The notes below the pieces were generated by a model. That model saw nothing but the letters and a program-made list of their open reading frames with translations, ran no database searches and was not told the DNA's origin. Of a stretch of 64,000 nucleotides of DNA, positions 1 to 11,057 are shown one piece after another. The first letter of the stretch is position 1; each line of letters begins with the position of its first letter. Made by a program: the position numbers and the translations under genes. This DNA is from Cryptomeria japonica (Eukaryota; Streptophyta; Pinopsida; Cupressales; Cupressaceae): the NCBI RefSeq assembly GCF_030272615.1, contig NC_081415.1:108444406-108508405 (forward strand), in the 5' to 3' direction.

Positions 1-1
1 T

Positions 2-2620
2 CAAGAAATTTGGTGTTGGTTCATTCAGTTCCCAAAGTTTACATATATAAGAGTTCAAGGCTTCTCTTCCCCACCCTACATGTTGCCACGCTATCCTACG
101 GATAAGATAGTGTTACTAGAAGTGGTAAGGCAGTTGGTGGCATATGATAAGGTGCAAAAGAATAGACACAAGACTGGCATTCCTTTTCCTATTTCGATTG
201 GACAATCTATAGAAGTTTGCCCCTCTCTACCAGCAACTGACAACTCCGAAGAAGAATTGTCATCTTACTCATTTACGTATTATGTTTCTAGAGATAATTT
301 TGATCCTCATGGAAACATAAGAAAGGCCAATGGGAGAAAGCATAAACATGAATGGCAACTAGAGGATTATTGGATGAACGCTCAAGATGATTTTGAAGTG
401 AGAAGGACATGCTCTAGACTACCCATCGACATCATCCGAAGATGTAAAATCTTTAATGTTGCTGATCAAGCATAAGACAGCGGTAAACGTCTCCAGCCTA
501 CATACGAAAAGGAGAAAGACAAAGAAGTAAAAGTCAATTGGATTGATGTAGAGATCACAGATTTGAAGGATTTGATGAAGCCAGCCTTGGCCTACACATG
601 CAAATGGGTAGATATCCAGCATCATAAACTGAAGGAACAAAATGTGCAATTGACATTTGACTTAATGGGAAGGGCAGACTTATCAGAGGACAATCAGGAA
701 GATACAAGTGCAAGGGGAAGTACCACTCTTTCAACGCATCCCAAAGGTTCCAAGAGAAAAGAAAATCATGAGGAAGGATCATCATGTAAGAGACATAAAT
801 CAAACTCCAACCATCCTTCCACTAGTACCTCTTCCATGCACGAAGTAGAGATGAACCAAGATGAAGGCTGTGAGAACCAAAGACTTGAAGAAAACTTGAA
901 TCATGGAATGAATGAATCAATAGAATCTACAATCCCGAATGATACAATTGAGAAGCAAAACAAAGGGAAGCAGCCACAAGACCAAGACAATCTTGTTCCC
1001 CACATGCAAATGAGCAATGAGGATGAGGGTAATGAAGCTATAAATATAGAAGACGGTGATGAGACAACCTCTCCCCCTTGAGATGACCAATTACTTGAGG
1101 AAACACAAGTAGGAGAAGGAAGATCCGCTATCACAACATGGCTCAAAGAGAGGCTCACAAAAGAAGTAATAGCAGTGGAAGAAGAACCTTTGGGTGATTT
1201 GGATAGTCTTCTAAGTCAAACTCAAGAAATGACCGAAAAGAAGAAGGCAGCAAAGATGTCAAAAGTAATAAGGGATATTATAGGTTCTCGAGTCATACAA
1301 ATCGCCACTCCAAGGGTAGATAAATTTGAAGGCGAGATCACAGCAAAAGAATACAATTTCGAAACTATTGATTTGGGTCCTCCTACAATTTGGAAACTAG
1401 AAGAGGGGAATACATGTTTGGCATCAGTTGTTTGTTATCTCTTGATTTTAGTTGTGGAGCCAAGAGTTGTCCGCAGGATAGATCCTAGGGAACAATACCT
1501 ACCTTCGATCAGCATAACCGAGGAGGTGAAAGACCCTCTGAAGGGTTGCTTTGTGAGTGAGGAGCACTCAGCTTCTCACATCGGGCTTAAGGAGATTTTT
1601 CATATCAGTCATAATAGTTTGGGAGTTTGCTTCAGATTTTCACTAGTCACGATTTTGTCTTTGGGCATGTTAGATGCAAGTCTTCATAGTGGAGATCAGT
1701 GATTTGTCTAGAAAGGAGGACGATATTATTTGGAGGGCAAATCGAACTATATTGCTGTTGTTGGTTATCAGACATCCTTCATTCAGCAGCAAGGCCGACT
1801 ATGGAGTGTTTCGATTAGGCATTGGAGAAACCTCAATTTAATGGATATTGCTTGATTCTTCATCATCTCAGCAAGGCGATTCATATCAGGTTCCTAAGGC
1901 ATCATAATTTCATTGTATTTTCAGTTGTAAGCATGAGTCATGTGAGTTCCCCTTGTCCTCAGAAAATCTGAGAATTAATAAACATTATCAGTCAATGTGT
2001 TTTGAGTTTGTAATGATTCATTGAGCTAGTAAATGAATAAGGATCAAACATATAGGGCTGCACCATACATAATTGAATTCTGAGGTTGTATGTCACTCAT
2101 TTGACAAAATGACAGCAAGTAGATATGCTTGATTATAAGCTTCATTGTTTCATAATACATTTGGGGTGGTTGTCCAAACATTTCTATATTATTATACTTC
2201 CCTTGTAAATGTTCTTACATGAAGAATTAGCGTTAGATATCCCTGATATCAATCTGAAACTAAGATCAGCAGACTAAAACAATGTTAGCCAAGTGTTTGA
2301 TGAAATATCTAAGTGAAAAGAATTAGAAGTTTATATCAGAATTAGCAAGGGACATTACAGAACTGATGGGTTGGCAATGGAGAAACAGCTAGGCGACATA
2401 CATGCACTCATGGTACTTGTTACCAAGACGAGAATTCGGGCCAAGATGGGAGACTACTTTTCTCTCGGCTATTGAGGAAGTCAATTATTTGGAAGAACAG
2501 TTGAAGAACCTGCCGACAGCTCCAGTAACCAAAATTGAATGCATAACGACTAGATTCATTGAATTTGTCAAAAGGGAAAAAGAAAAAGGCAACAAGATTC
2601 TAGATGACACTTTGCTATAA
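2..2620 (+). pseudogene. Broken copy of the giant-LTR accessory protein
   Basis: Reading frame 2 from the first bases matches the 1,070-codon protein of the two giant LTRs, starting within its N-terminal domain (FIQFPKFTYIRV, then PPYMLPRYPTD near base 80). The frame is interrupted by TAA at 473-475, where the homologues have CAA (Gln), and by TGA at 1079-1081, where they have Arg. It reads on through the low-complexity section and the conserved KAAKMSK segment to about 1396. There the coiled-coil section (about 270 residues in the homologues) is missing and a repeat is present instead. Homology resumes at about 2420 and ends with GNKILDDTLL at 2620. Function is unknown in every copy. This one is clearly dead, and its protein divergence is much greater than that between the other two. 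Confidence 0.8.
1397..2390 (+). repeat. Dispersed repeat replacing part of the accessory ORF
   Basis: From TAGAAGAGGGGAATACATG onward this stretch matches 52365-53275: GTTGTGGAGCCAAG, GGGTTGCTTTGTGAGTGAGG and CCTCAGAAAATCTGAG occur in the same order in both. The homology begins just after a TATA-like AGGGATAAATAG in the 52-kb copy, but that upstream part is absent here. Clear similarity ends around 2040; bases 2040-2390 are unassigned. Confidence 0.6.
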
Positions 2621-2639
2621 TCCTATGTGGCAATGAATT

Positions 2640-5440
2640 TTCTTATTGGATGGTTTTTCCTCATAATTTGTGCCAAATGGATGTCACATTCCCATTGGCT
2701 AATGTTTTGGTGATGTTTATCTAGATAGGCTTTTTATTGTAGTAAATCCTAGTTAGGGTTTAGGTGGTGAAATCATGGCCTTTGATCTTCATTCAATCTT
2801 GGCCATTCGTTGTAATTGGGAGCACTATATAAGCCCCACTCATTTCCATTCGTAAGAGATTAGAAGTTTGGAGAATTGTTGCTTGATGCTGCAGAAGTTA
2901 ATAAAATCGTTGAAGTGTTGGTGACTTGTTAAATTCTTGAGCATTTGCTTGTTTCTTCATACTTTTAAGGTAGAGTTTAATATTTAAAACAAAATAAAAA
3001 TTTTAGTTTAGTTTAAGTATTAGAAGAATGAAAGACTCTTGTGCATGATTGAAGGTGAAGCTCCTTTGTCTGTAATACTAGCAGTTTGTTGATTGCAAAT
3101 TTGCCTTGTGTAGTCAACTAGAGTTATTAGCTAAACTTAATTTCAATCACTACTTCTTTATCGATATGCTTTGTCTCGAAGGTGTCTATATTTTGGTGGT
3201 GGTTTGAAAATTATCAGCTATCCTTAGAAGATTGCACTATCTTTGTAGAGATGTTCACCGTATGTCAAAGCAGAGATCATTTGAGCTTCACTTAAAGTCG
3301 TCCATCATTCTTGCATTCTTAGTCTAGACTTGCTTTTCCAAACCTTAATCTCATTTGCATTTTTTTTATCAAATCGTAGCATTAAGTAAGAGAGTCACAT
3401 TGCATATCAATTCAAAAAGGCATTCCTTGAGATCAAGACATCCATCTCTTAAGAAACAAATATGCAAGGCCCCTTGGATTACCAGCAATCACATCAACCA
3501 TTGAGGTTATCCACGAGTCAAGACCTGACAGTAGAAACTTTGGAGTTGTCTCATTTGATCGCGAAGCATAGCATTTGAGAGACTTTATTCAAGAGAGGAT
3601 AAGATACCTTGGTATTTTATTTTGAGTTTGAAGTGTCTAAAAAACACATCAACAGTACCTAGTACAACCATGGCCAAAATTAAAGGGCAACAAGAAACAA
3701 ATTAAAAAAAAAACAAATCTCCTTGCAGTCAATCACTATGAGGAAACAAAACGTATATAGTAGATGAGGGCAGCATTTCACACATCTCTGCCACCCAAGT
3801 ATTATCATCTTCTGTTCAATATCATTGGCTGCAGTCCAAACACAAGACTCAAAGCCATCCACTATTTCTTACTAAAATGAAAACATATTCACAAATTACG
3901 ACACTGAATAAATACTAGCATCCAAGATCAATAGTAGGCATTAGATGTATTCATTTTCAATGTTTCGGTTCAGTGTTGTATGATGAAAAAGGCAACTACA
4001 AACAATATGACATGTAATGGGAAATTCCACGTTCTTATGAGAAAGAGACAGAATTCTTAGTCAAGCTTATGAAAGAGGCATTGTTCCTTTCAATTATATC
4101 CATGATATTCTTCAAGAAAAATAGTTCAGAATAAGAGGTATTTAAGGGCCACAGCTAGGCTCCCAATTCCTAAAGTTGAATGCTGACATTGTAGAGGGAT
4201 AGTAAATAATTAATAATAATCAACATAAAATAGGATTCAGCTTTTTAAGATTTATATTTTGAAGACGATGTCAAAATCACCAAAAAAACATATTAAATGA
4301 TTGAATCAAAGTTACTGCCTAAGATCATTTGAGGAACATTCTTCTCGGCATTAATCATTTGGACAAGAGTCTCTGGAGAGGGGCTATATCAAATCAGTGT
4401 AATTGTTGATCTGCAGCTTACTTGACTTAATATATATTGATTAAATTCAGTACATATCGTAACAGACAAGGTGCAATGTTCTGAAACTCTGTATTGTCTA
4501 TGTTCTGCAAATAAATACAACGGAATGCTGCATTTTGTAATCTCAAAAAAAAAATTAGAAATAGTAATGATGCTTGCTCACTTTTGATGACGATGAGCTT
4601 CTTCTAGATTCACGTAAGAGCCAAGATAAACCCAGATTATTTTCATAATTTACAATTAAATAACAAAAGATAGAAGGATGGCTAGTTCTAGAGTTCAAGT
4701 CTAAAAAACTTAAGACCCCCATAGTATTTCAATTTGAATTGTATTCATCTTGACAATTCAACCCAGATTTAGAAATTGGATATAAGTGATACAAGCTCTC
4801 ATATTTAAAAATGCCCTTAGATTTTCACAATACTTTTTGCCGAGTTACAACAAGAAACACTATTTGTTGTGTAGTTCAAATCCAAATACACCAATTTTCT
4901 GTCTGAGGCATTTGTACTTGGAGTGTGTGCACTATTACAGTATATCTTGATAAAGAAACCTAGGGCGGGAACCTTGACCTCTGTGTACAATTCAAACTAA
5001 ACCAAGCATTGCTAGAAGATTATATGCCATGCAGTAATTCAGAAGTTTCAACTATACTTATGGACTTAAAACCTAATCCTCAGTCATTTAACAAATTTGT
5101 TCTCTAGCCATGGTGTTCCTGATTTGTTAGTCTTATCTAAGTACAATAAGACAACACTTGAAACTTCTGAATAATAATAAGTGTGCTGCTACACTTCAGA
5201 TTAAAACTGCACTGCCTAAATGGATAGATATGTTGATATATCTATACCAATGTACCTTGAGAACTTAGTTGTCAAAATCTCCAACAGGTCTCCAAAAATC
5301 AGCCATCATCTAAACAGCACCATGCGCAGTTGGACAATGTTTAGTTACACATGTTACAGATAGAACTGTGAATAAGAAGGTGCTTTGACATGAAAAGTTT
5401 GCAGTTCCTTCACTGTTCCCAGCCGTAGAAAATCTTTACC
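2640..5440. other. Non-coding DNA: repeat 3' flank and AT-rich host DNA
   Basis: Bases 2640-3654 are the non-coding flank of the decayed giant LTR. Bases 3655-5440 are AT-rich with no credible ORF, no element ends and no recognisable host exon on either strand. This is probably intron or 3' region of the TRM2-like gene. Confidence 0.5.
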
Positions 5441-5490
5441 AAAAACGGGGCATTGGCTTATCTGTTCCCAGTGTGCACATTTACTTTGTT
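5440..5490 (-). other. Possible fifth TRM2-like exon, disrupted
   Basis: A good acceptor (TTAACAG) precedes 5490. In phase with the previous exon the reading gives a short peptide containing HTGNR, a TAA stop, then ANAP. TRM2 proteins have an H-x-G-I-S-N...A-x-A-P segment at this point, so this may be the next exon carrying a nonsense change. It may also be chance. Confidence 0.25.
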
Positions 5491-5784
5491 CTGTTAATCA
5501 ATAAGTAAAACAATTTTGGCAATTAATCACAGCACATAAGTCAAATTAACCTGTAGTAAATATTAAATTTGATTCTCCAATCTTTAATTTAATATGTTGG
5601 AACCTAATAAAAGTATTAATTCCACAAGCAAAAGATATGGTAGATGTTTTTTTTCTTGTTACAGTGACAGTTCATCAGTGGATAAAGTTAAGAACTGCAC
5701 AAAAATAGCAGTAGAGTTAGTGTAACCATGATTGACAATGTTTTCTCAAAAAAATAATGGTTCATCAATATATAAGGAAAGGAC

Positions 5785-5907
5785 CTGCACAAAAAGGGCA
5801 GTGAGTGGAAGTGGTGGAGAAGCTGTTGCTGCTGCGACTGTAAGTTCTTGAGCCATTCTCTTGAATTCACTTGACTTTAACTTCTCCTCAACACCTGCCG
5901 AGCAAAT
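5785..5907 (-). CDS. TRM2: TRM2-like tRNA (uracil-5-)-methyltransferase, exon (4th visible)
   Basis: This 123-bp exon (41 codons, phase 0 at both ends) is bounded by acceptor ATCATAG and donor GTGCAG|GTCC. It encodes ICSAGVEEKLK, then EFKRMAQELT, then SPPLPLTALFVQ. It directly continues the previous exon in the order found in TRM2/TRMT2A proteins, which methylate C5 of U54 in tRNA with S-adenosylmethionine. This part lies between the RNA-binding region and the catalytic methyltransferase domain, whose FDVCCGTG-type and DPPR motifs are not found downstream in the window. The intron to the previous exon is 145 bp. There are no stops or frameshifts within the exon. Confidence 0.8.
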
Positions 5908-6052
5908 CTATGATTGAAACATTTCAGTTCAACAATATAATCACCTTTATATCACAACATTTTCAGCTTGTATACAAGAGTAGTGTTAAAGATGTGAGAA
6001 AACGTGTCAAAGCCATACTACAGCAAAACAAGTAATTCCTTAATTAACATAC

Positions 6053-6136
6053 CTGCACAATAAGCATAACCTCAGCAATATTAGGCTGTTCATTTTCTGA
6101 GTTAGAAACCTGGATTGGGGCTCGTCCATCTCGAAC
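6053..6136 (-). CDS. TRM2: TRM2-like tRNA (uracil-5-)-methyltransferase, exon (3rd visible)
   Basis: This 84-bp exon (28 codons, phase 0 at both ends) lies between acceptor ATTAACAG and donor GTGCAG|GTATGT. It encodes VRDGRAPIQ and ends with NIAEVMLIVQ. The preceding exon, 45 kb away at 51188-51341, ends in GFWRLFT, so the join recreates the family's GFWR-x-x-TVR segment exactly in phase. NIAEVMLIVQ matches the IAEVML-VQ stretch recalled from plant TRM2 homologues. The 45-kb intron joining the two halves is an inference from this phase and protein match. The alternative is that the two exon pairs belong to separate gene copies. Confidence 0.8.
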
Positions 6137-6426
6137 CTGTTAATAGATGCTATCTATTAAACACATGACTACCTTACCTATACAAAATTATATAAATTTC
6201 TTTTAAGCAATAGATTCCAGATAAGCAAAGGGGAACACTCATATTTTCAGCATATTAATTTCAATCACAAAAACATTCTTAAGCACTTTTATCAAATAAA
6301 GACTATCATGTAATGATTTTTTTATAAAAGATTAAAAATTATTTTTAAAAATTAAATAGTTAACATGCTTGTATAGGCATAGCATCTGAAATCGACACAT
6401 TTCAAATCCATGAATCAAGAAATCAG

Positions 6427-6744
6427 TGTTTGCCACATACGGGTAAACGATTAAACGCAGAAAGTAAATACACAAAACATAATGGAAATATATTAAAGAA
6501 ACAGTCTCTATATTAATTCAACAGTCCATATACATCAAGTGCCATAACATCATATTTGATACCACTATTCTGATGCCACTTCAAAGGAAAGGTACGCAAT
6601 ATATAATACCCGAAGGGGTGCGACCAACCGTCGCATCCAACTGCCCTTCGGGACGACTAACTAACTGACTGTCATAACTCATTATTACCGACGACAACAT
6701 AAACATAATATGACAACATAACATAATGATTATTCTCGGCAACA
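6427..6744 (-). repeat. 3' LTR of the gag-only gypsy element
   Basis: This 318-bp LTR runs on + from TGTTTGCCAC to TCGGCAACA. It contains a nested inverted repeat: CCCGAAGGG pairs with CCCTTCGGG and TGCGAC with GTCGCA, near 6611-6652. Confidence 0.92.
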
Positions 6745-6780
6745 TCATCCCCCCCAAGAAAAGAAGTCGTCTCTGGACGA
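6745..6780 (-). other. Polypurine tract of the gag-only gypsy element
   Basis: Read on the minus strand, TTCTTGGGGGGGATGA immediately precedes the LTR. The complete element has nearly the same sequence before its 3' LTR (TTTTTGGGGGGGATGA). Confidence 0.75.
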
Positions 6781-6818
6781 CTTAATACAAAATAGAGATG
6801 GCATTAAACAGAACCAAG

Positions 6819-7290
6819 CTAGAGAACTACAGGAACTGCTGATGCTAGTCGAGCCCGGAACTCATACACCTGTTGCATCCTCGCCTGAAAACCCTTTTCT
6901 GCTACCATCAAACTTGTCTGCAAAACACGCTTTTTAGTCTCAGCCTCCACCAACTACTACTCAAATGATATTGTCTCCCTAGCCAATTTGTCCTCGATAG
7001 CCACCTGCGCTGCCCTCTCGGCATCCAACTCCTGGGTATGCTGAGCTAAGTCTCACGCTACTCCTGCCTCCAACCTGGTGGTCAACTCCTCCTGAGCCCT
7101 CTGTGCATCCACCAAGGCAACCTCTCGTCCAGCCGAGACATACTCCGAGTTCCTCAAAGCATACCATTCATGCCGGGAAGTGGCCACAACCCTCTAGCAC
7201 AAAGGCTAGGAGACGCCTCAAATCCTTCATCACACTTCCCAAAGGTTGATAACTGAACTGAATAACTCCTGGTGCCATATGACTTCGCGT
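6819..7290 (-). pseudogene. Accessory-ORF C-terminal coiled coil (remnant)
   Basis: The minus-strand reading is rich in A, E, Q, R and L with coiled-coil spacing (for example QRAQEELTTRLEA, then QELDAERAAQVAI, then EFRARLASA). It ends at a stop at 6819-6821 just before the polypurine tract. Upstream, DLRRLLAFVLEG matches LTLRRLLAFATSG in the accessory ORF of the 29909-39574 element. This is therefore the tail of that ORF, fused by deletion directly behind gag. At least three in-frame stops show it is no longer coding as a whole. Confidence 0.65.
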
Positions 7291-7479
7291 GCCTACAATG
7301 CCTTCCCTCAGACTTTGTTTGTTCGCAACCTCCAAATCCGTCTCCCTCTACGGCTTATGGCTTCCCGCCAATGCTGAGCTTCAGGCTTCTTTCTCACAGT
7401 ATGAGACAACCCAACAATTACCTTGCCTTCTCGGATGCCCTTCACCCAACTCAAAAAATGTATTGTAGCTCAAAAATAA

Positions 7480-7500
7480 ACTGGGGTCCTGGGGGCAGTG
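7480..7500. repeat. Perfect GC-rich palindrome
   Basis: CTGGGGGCAGTGCCCCCAG is a 19-base palindrome with a single central base. It lies between the gag end and the accessory tail, near the deletion junction of this element. Confidence 0.6.
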
Positions 7501-7559
7501 CCCCCAGCGGGATCGAGAGGCAGCCCCCCTCGCGGGTTGTAAATTTGATTTAGTATAGC

Positions 7560-9682
7560 CTCCTCCGCCTCCAATCGGCTGGAAGTACCCATCATACCCT
7601 TCGCCTTCGCCCTTTCTCGTATCTCTTTCTCAATTTCTTCTCGTGCTTCCCGTACCCTTCACTTCTCCATCTCCAAGTCTGGGCACATTGCATGTCTGGC
7701 TTGGGCGCGGGTTACGGCCAGCACTTCCTCTTCTTTGGTTTCCTCGATACCGGACTTCTTGTAGGTGGCGTCTTCGTGGTCTCCCGGTCCGCACCATTTG
7801 CACAAATATTGTGTGGCCTCTCCCTTCGGGCAGTCTCGGGCAAAGTGCCCCCATTGGTTACACGCTCTACATTGTACCATTGGTTGACCTTTGGAGTCGT
7901 AGTGGATCCGGCTCCTTGTATTGTTATTGATGTTTCGTCCTCCTCACCGGTTATCTCGATAGCCTCCTGATGTTGCATTGTTGTTCACCTAGGAGCTGCC
8001 GGTACTGCTCGATGTAGTTGGTTGTTCCTACATAAGCAATACTTGTTGGTTTCGTGTTTTCATGTTGTAGGGGCATTCCCTAGTGGCATGCCCCATCAAC
8101 TAGCATATATCACAATAGACCTTCTTTTGGCAAGAGCCTTTCGTGTGGCCGTCCGTCTTACATTCCGTGCACCAAAGCTCCCCTTCATCGGTCTTGCTCG
8201 GACCTCCCTTCATAACCTTCAGCTCTTTCATCATCCTCAGCATGTCCTTCTGCAAGGCTTGCACCTTTTTGCCGAACTCGCCATCGCTGCTGCTTCCCTC
8301 GGAAGAGTCATCATCCTCGGACGAGCTATCCTTCTTTTTTTTCTTGGATGTCTTGGTCTCGAGCTCAAGATCCATCACTCTATTATATGCATCTTCGTAC
8401 AAGGTTGGTGGAACAATTTTCATCTTCTTCCGGATGGAGTGTTTCAATCCCTCCACGAACCATCTCTTTTTCAACCCATCTGCTGGTTGACTCTCCATTT
8501 TCCCCAATAGTTCCTTTAGCCGCCGACTATAGGCTCGGATAGTCTCGTTCTTGTTCTACTTTGTGCCATAGATTTCCGCTACTATTTCATTGTCATCTCT
8601 AAGGAGGCGGAACTCTATCCCGAACTCCTTCTTCAAGTCGGGCCATGTGCCGACTTTGGCCTTATTCATATCTGAGTACCAGTCGATGGCCACTCCCCTT
8701 AAGGTTGCTGGAAATTGTGTTACCCATTCGTCCTAGTCGGTAACATCGTTCGCTGACCATATGGTTTCGCAAGTGCGGCAATGGCGGACGGGATCTTCCT
8801 TCTCGTCGCCATTGAACTTCGGCAGCATCTTCTTACTTGCCATCCCACCGCTAGGTCTCGCTCCTCTGGTGCCTTGTGTGCTTGTACCTAGTGATCCTCC
8901 GCCTCCGCCTCCGCCTCCTACACCTAACCCTCCACTCGTGGGTTCTCCAGAGAAGGTTGTTGACCCCAAATGGAACAAATTGCCTCCCGTACGGCACCCT
9001 TGTGCTCCGTCGGCACCGTCGGCCGTACTGTCACCTTTGGTCGTCTCCCTCCGATTGTCCTCTAAAATGGACAAGTTCTTTAGTAGGTCTCTAGTAGCGT
9101 CGATCAAGTTTAGACTTCGCCTTGTTTGTTCCACCAACTCTTCGCGACTTCTTACCCTACGGTGGTGTTCTGGCGAACTGTAGAGTTCTCCTTCGGCACC
9201 CTCTGTGACTCCTAGGTTCCCTTCGGGCAACCCTACGACAGTGTAGAGAGTGTAATTCTCTCCGTCTATCTCTACCTCTACAACCTCCATGACACCTCCT
9301 GGGTTCCCTTCGAGCAACCCTCGGTCGGTCGTCCCTCGGCAAGCTGCCTTAGCCTACGCCTTCGTTATATTTGTCGTCTGAGATTCAACACTCTTTGTGC
9401 CACTTCCCATTCGTCACTTTGTATCTTTTTATTTTTATTCTTATTTAGTATATTTGGCATAAATCACTTCCCTACATAGCAAGCACACACCATGTACACA
9501 AAAAAAAACTTTTTTTTTTTTTATTTTGCCTTTCGGCCACTATTTATATCAACAGTGTGTCGGGATTATTACAGGGTTCAATTTCCCCTTCACCTCTTGC
9601 CATCACGCTCTGCGTCCCACGACAATTGTTCCGTTTGCACGTCGTCGGCCTCTAGGTTAATCTCACCGACGGGTAGGCTCAT
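7560..9682 (-). pseudogene. Gag polyprotein (Ty3/gypsy), broken
   Basis: A leader beginning ATG at 9682 (MSLPVGEINLEADD) matches the leader of the complete element. Gag proper starts near 9342 and includes a glycine-rich stretch, then LPKFNGDEKEDPVRHCRTC, the hallmark start of this family's gag domain. The frame continues via KKRWFVEGLKHSIRKKMK to a Lys/Ser/Asp-rich linker and CCHC zinc knuckles (CTECKTDGHTKGSC, CRACNQWGHFARDC; a fourth has lost its last Cys to Tyr). Stops at about 8733 (GAC TAG GAC) and 8550 sit where the complete element has Gln. Gag would form the virus-like particle and bind element RNA. No protease follows. Confidence 0.85.
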
Positions 9683-9726
9683 TGTGTCCGTACGCCATCC
9701 ACTCCTTCCTTTCCCGAGTATGTCTA

Positions 9727-9739
9727 GGCAACGGTGCCA
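9727..9739 (-). other. Primer-binding site, gag-only gypsy element
   Basis: On the minus strand TGGCACCGTTGCC follows the LTR after two bases. It resembles the tRNA-Asp-type PBS (TGGCGCCGTTGCC) of plant Athila/Tat gypsy elements. Confidence 0.8.
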
Positions 9740-9741
9740 AA

Positions 9742-10059
9742 TGTTTGCCACATACGGGTAAACAATTAAACGCAGAAAGTAAATACACAGAACATAATGG
9801 AAATATATTAAAGAACCAGTCTCTGTATTAATTCAACAGTCCATATACATCAAGTGCCATAACATCACATTTGATACCACTATTCTGATGCCACTTCGAA
9901 GGAAAGGTACGCAATATATAATACCCGAAGGGGTGCGACCAACCGTCGCATCCAACTGCCCTTCGGGACAACTAACTAACTGACTGCCGTAACTCATTAT
10001 TACCGACGACAACATAAACATAATATGACAACATAACATAATGATTATTCCCGGCAACA
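9742..10059 (-). repeat. 5' LTR of the gag-only gypsy element
   Basis: This 318-bp partner of the copy at 6427-6744 has the same termini and about 97% identity. On the minus strand it is followed by the PBS. Confidence 0.92.
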
Positions 10060-10139
10060 ATCAGCCCATCAAATCTTATTAAGGCTTGAGAACAACCTTC
10101 AAAAAGCAATCAGCCCATCAAAGCTTATTAAAGCTAATT

Positions 10140-10889
10140 TGTTTTAACTAGTGCATTCATGAGCAGAGGCTAGGATTCAGCAAGCAGTGGGAAGGGCCAT
10201 GACAGTATCTGCTGATAAGGATGGCAACATGGGGAAGGAGGTAGCTTGTGACCACATCTATTTAGGGAAGTCTGCAGATATCAGTAGTTCTTTGTTTCTG
10301 AGATTATTTTGAACCTCTTGTAAACCTGTTGTGTCCCCATCTAAACATTCCAGATCTAATTGATTGATGTCCTATGGATGTGGTGTTGGGCTCCTCTGAA
10401 AGGATTCTTGATCTGGTCTGAATGTGATGCGGAGTGCTGCTGTAGAAGTTATGCAAAAGTTGGATCTGCCAGATGAGTAGATGATTTACCATGCCTGCAA
10501 GAATGCCTGCAACCCTTTTCATTCTTGTGGGGAATTCTGTTTGCCGTGCTGACCTCTTAAAGGAGGAAGGGTCTCCAACACCAGTTTGTTTAAACTAATA
10601 AACCCTCTGTGGCTGTGTTGAAGGGATCTAAGATTCATATTGACACTAATGTGGTACCTCAGGAGGGTGCTAGGCTTTATTTTTGTGATATCCTCCTTAA
10701 CATGGCAGTCTCTCTAACTGATTTGTTTCTCACAGAAGATTCTGTGGCAAAGATGTCTTTGGTGCATGAGTATAATTACTTGGATTGCATAGTTCTCAGT
10801 GGATATTATCTTCTTGGCTGGAAATCAAGATGGCTCATATCTTTTGTCTTTCTAAAGATTCTTTTTAATTCACCTGAGGACCAGACTTT
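10140..10889 (+). pseudogene. DUF4283-type (LINE ORF1-like) relic, left part
   Basis: A frame at about 10160-10310 reads RIQQAVGRAMTVSADKDGN to a TGA. A second, 10609-10889, runs to FNSPEDQTFV where the small LTR element interrupts it. With the piece resuming at 12884 (WSHGPWFRGRSNLF) this resembles the DUF4283 domain of plant LINE ORF1 and zinc-knuckle proteins, where a FxNxxDxxxV segment is followed by GPW. Frames are broken by indels and stops, and no RT domain is present nearby. Confidence 0.45.
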
Positions 10890-11057
10890 TGTTGAGATAA
10901 TTCGATATTCGATATATTAACAAAGGAGATGATGGCTCTTTAAATAGATATTACATGATGATATATCTAAAAAGAAACAATCGTCAACTGAAGACGAAAA
11001 TATAAACTAACTAAACTAAAAAAGATGACCATCATAGAACATTACATTATTTTAACA
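10890..11057 (-). repeat. 3' LTR of the small LTR element
   Basis: 168 bp, TGTTGAGATAATT ... TTTTAACA on +. Confidence 0.8.

Larger units (their letters stand above)
1..3654 (+). mobile_element. Decayed third copy of the giant LTR repeat (truncated by window start)
   Basis: This is an older, inverted relative of the repeats at 21213-28358 and 54170-61500. Its order matches theirs read in reverse: the accessory-protein ORF (2-2620), then a TATA-like box at 2829-2836, then an end at 3654. The last 65 bases read in reverse resemble the other copies' start, with the shared stretch AATAAAATACC followed by TATCTTATCCTCTCTTGAAT. The edge is ...CATCAACA, a CA terminus. The other end lies before base 1. 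It sits in the host gene downstream (on the minus strand) of the visible exons. Confidence 0.7.
6427..10059 (-). mobile_element. Gag-only Ty3/gypsy derivative (3,633 bp), TSD ATCAG
   Basis: Two 318-bp direct repeats starting TG and ending CA flank the element, and the 5-bp ATCAG occurs at 6422-6426 and 10060-10064. On the minus strand the order is LTR, PBS, gag with zinc knuckles, then the coiled-coil end of an accessory ORF, a G-rich polypurine tract, and LTR. Protease, RT, RNase H and integrase are absent. The leader, gag and accessory tail match the complete element at 29909-39574, so this is an internally deleted, non-autonomous member of the same family (TR-GAG-like). The two LTRs differ at about 10 of 318 positions. 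Confidence 0.9.

Noticed and set aside
4140-5300. Further TRM2-like exons (methyltransferase motifs)
   Set aside because: No FDVCCGTG-, DPPR- or SCNP-type motif was found on the minus strand from 3655 to 5440.
8022-9183. Plus-strand frames of 115-162 codons over the gag-only element
   Set aside because: They are antisense shadows of the minus-strand gag, whose motifs are unambiguous.
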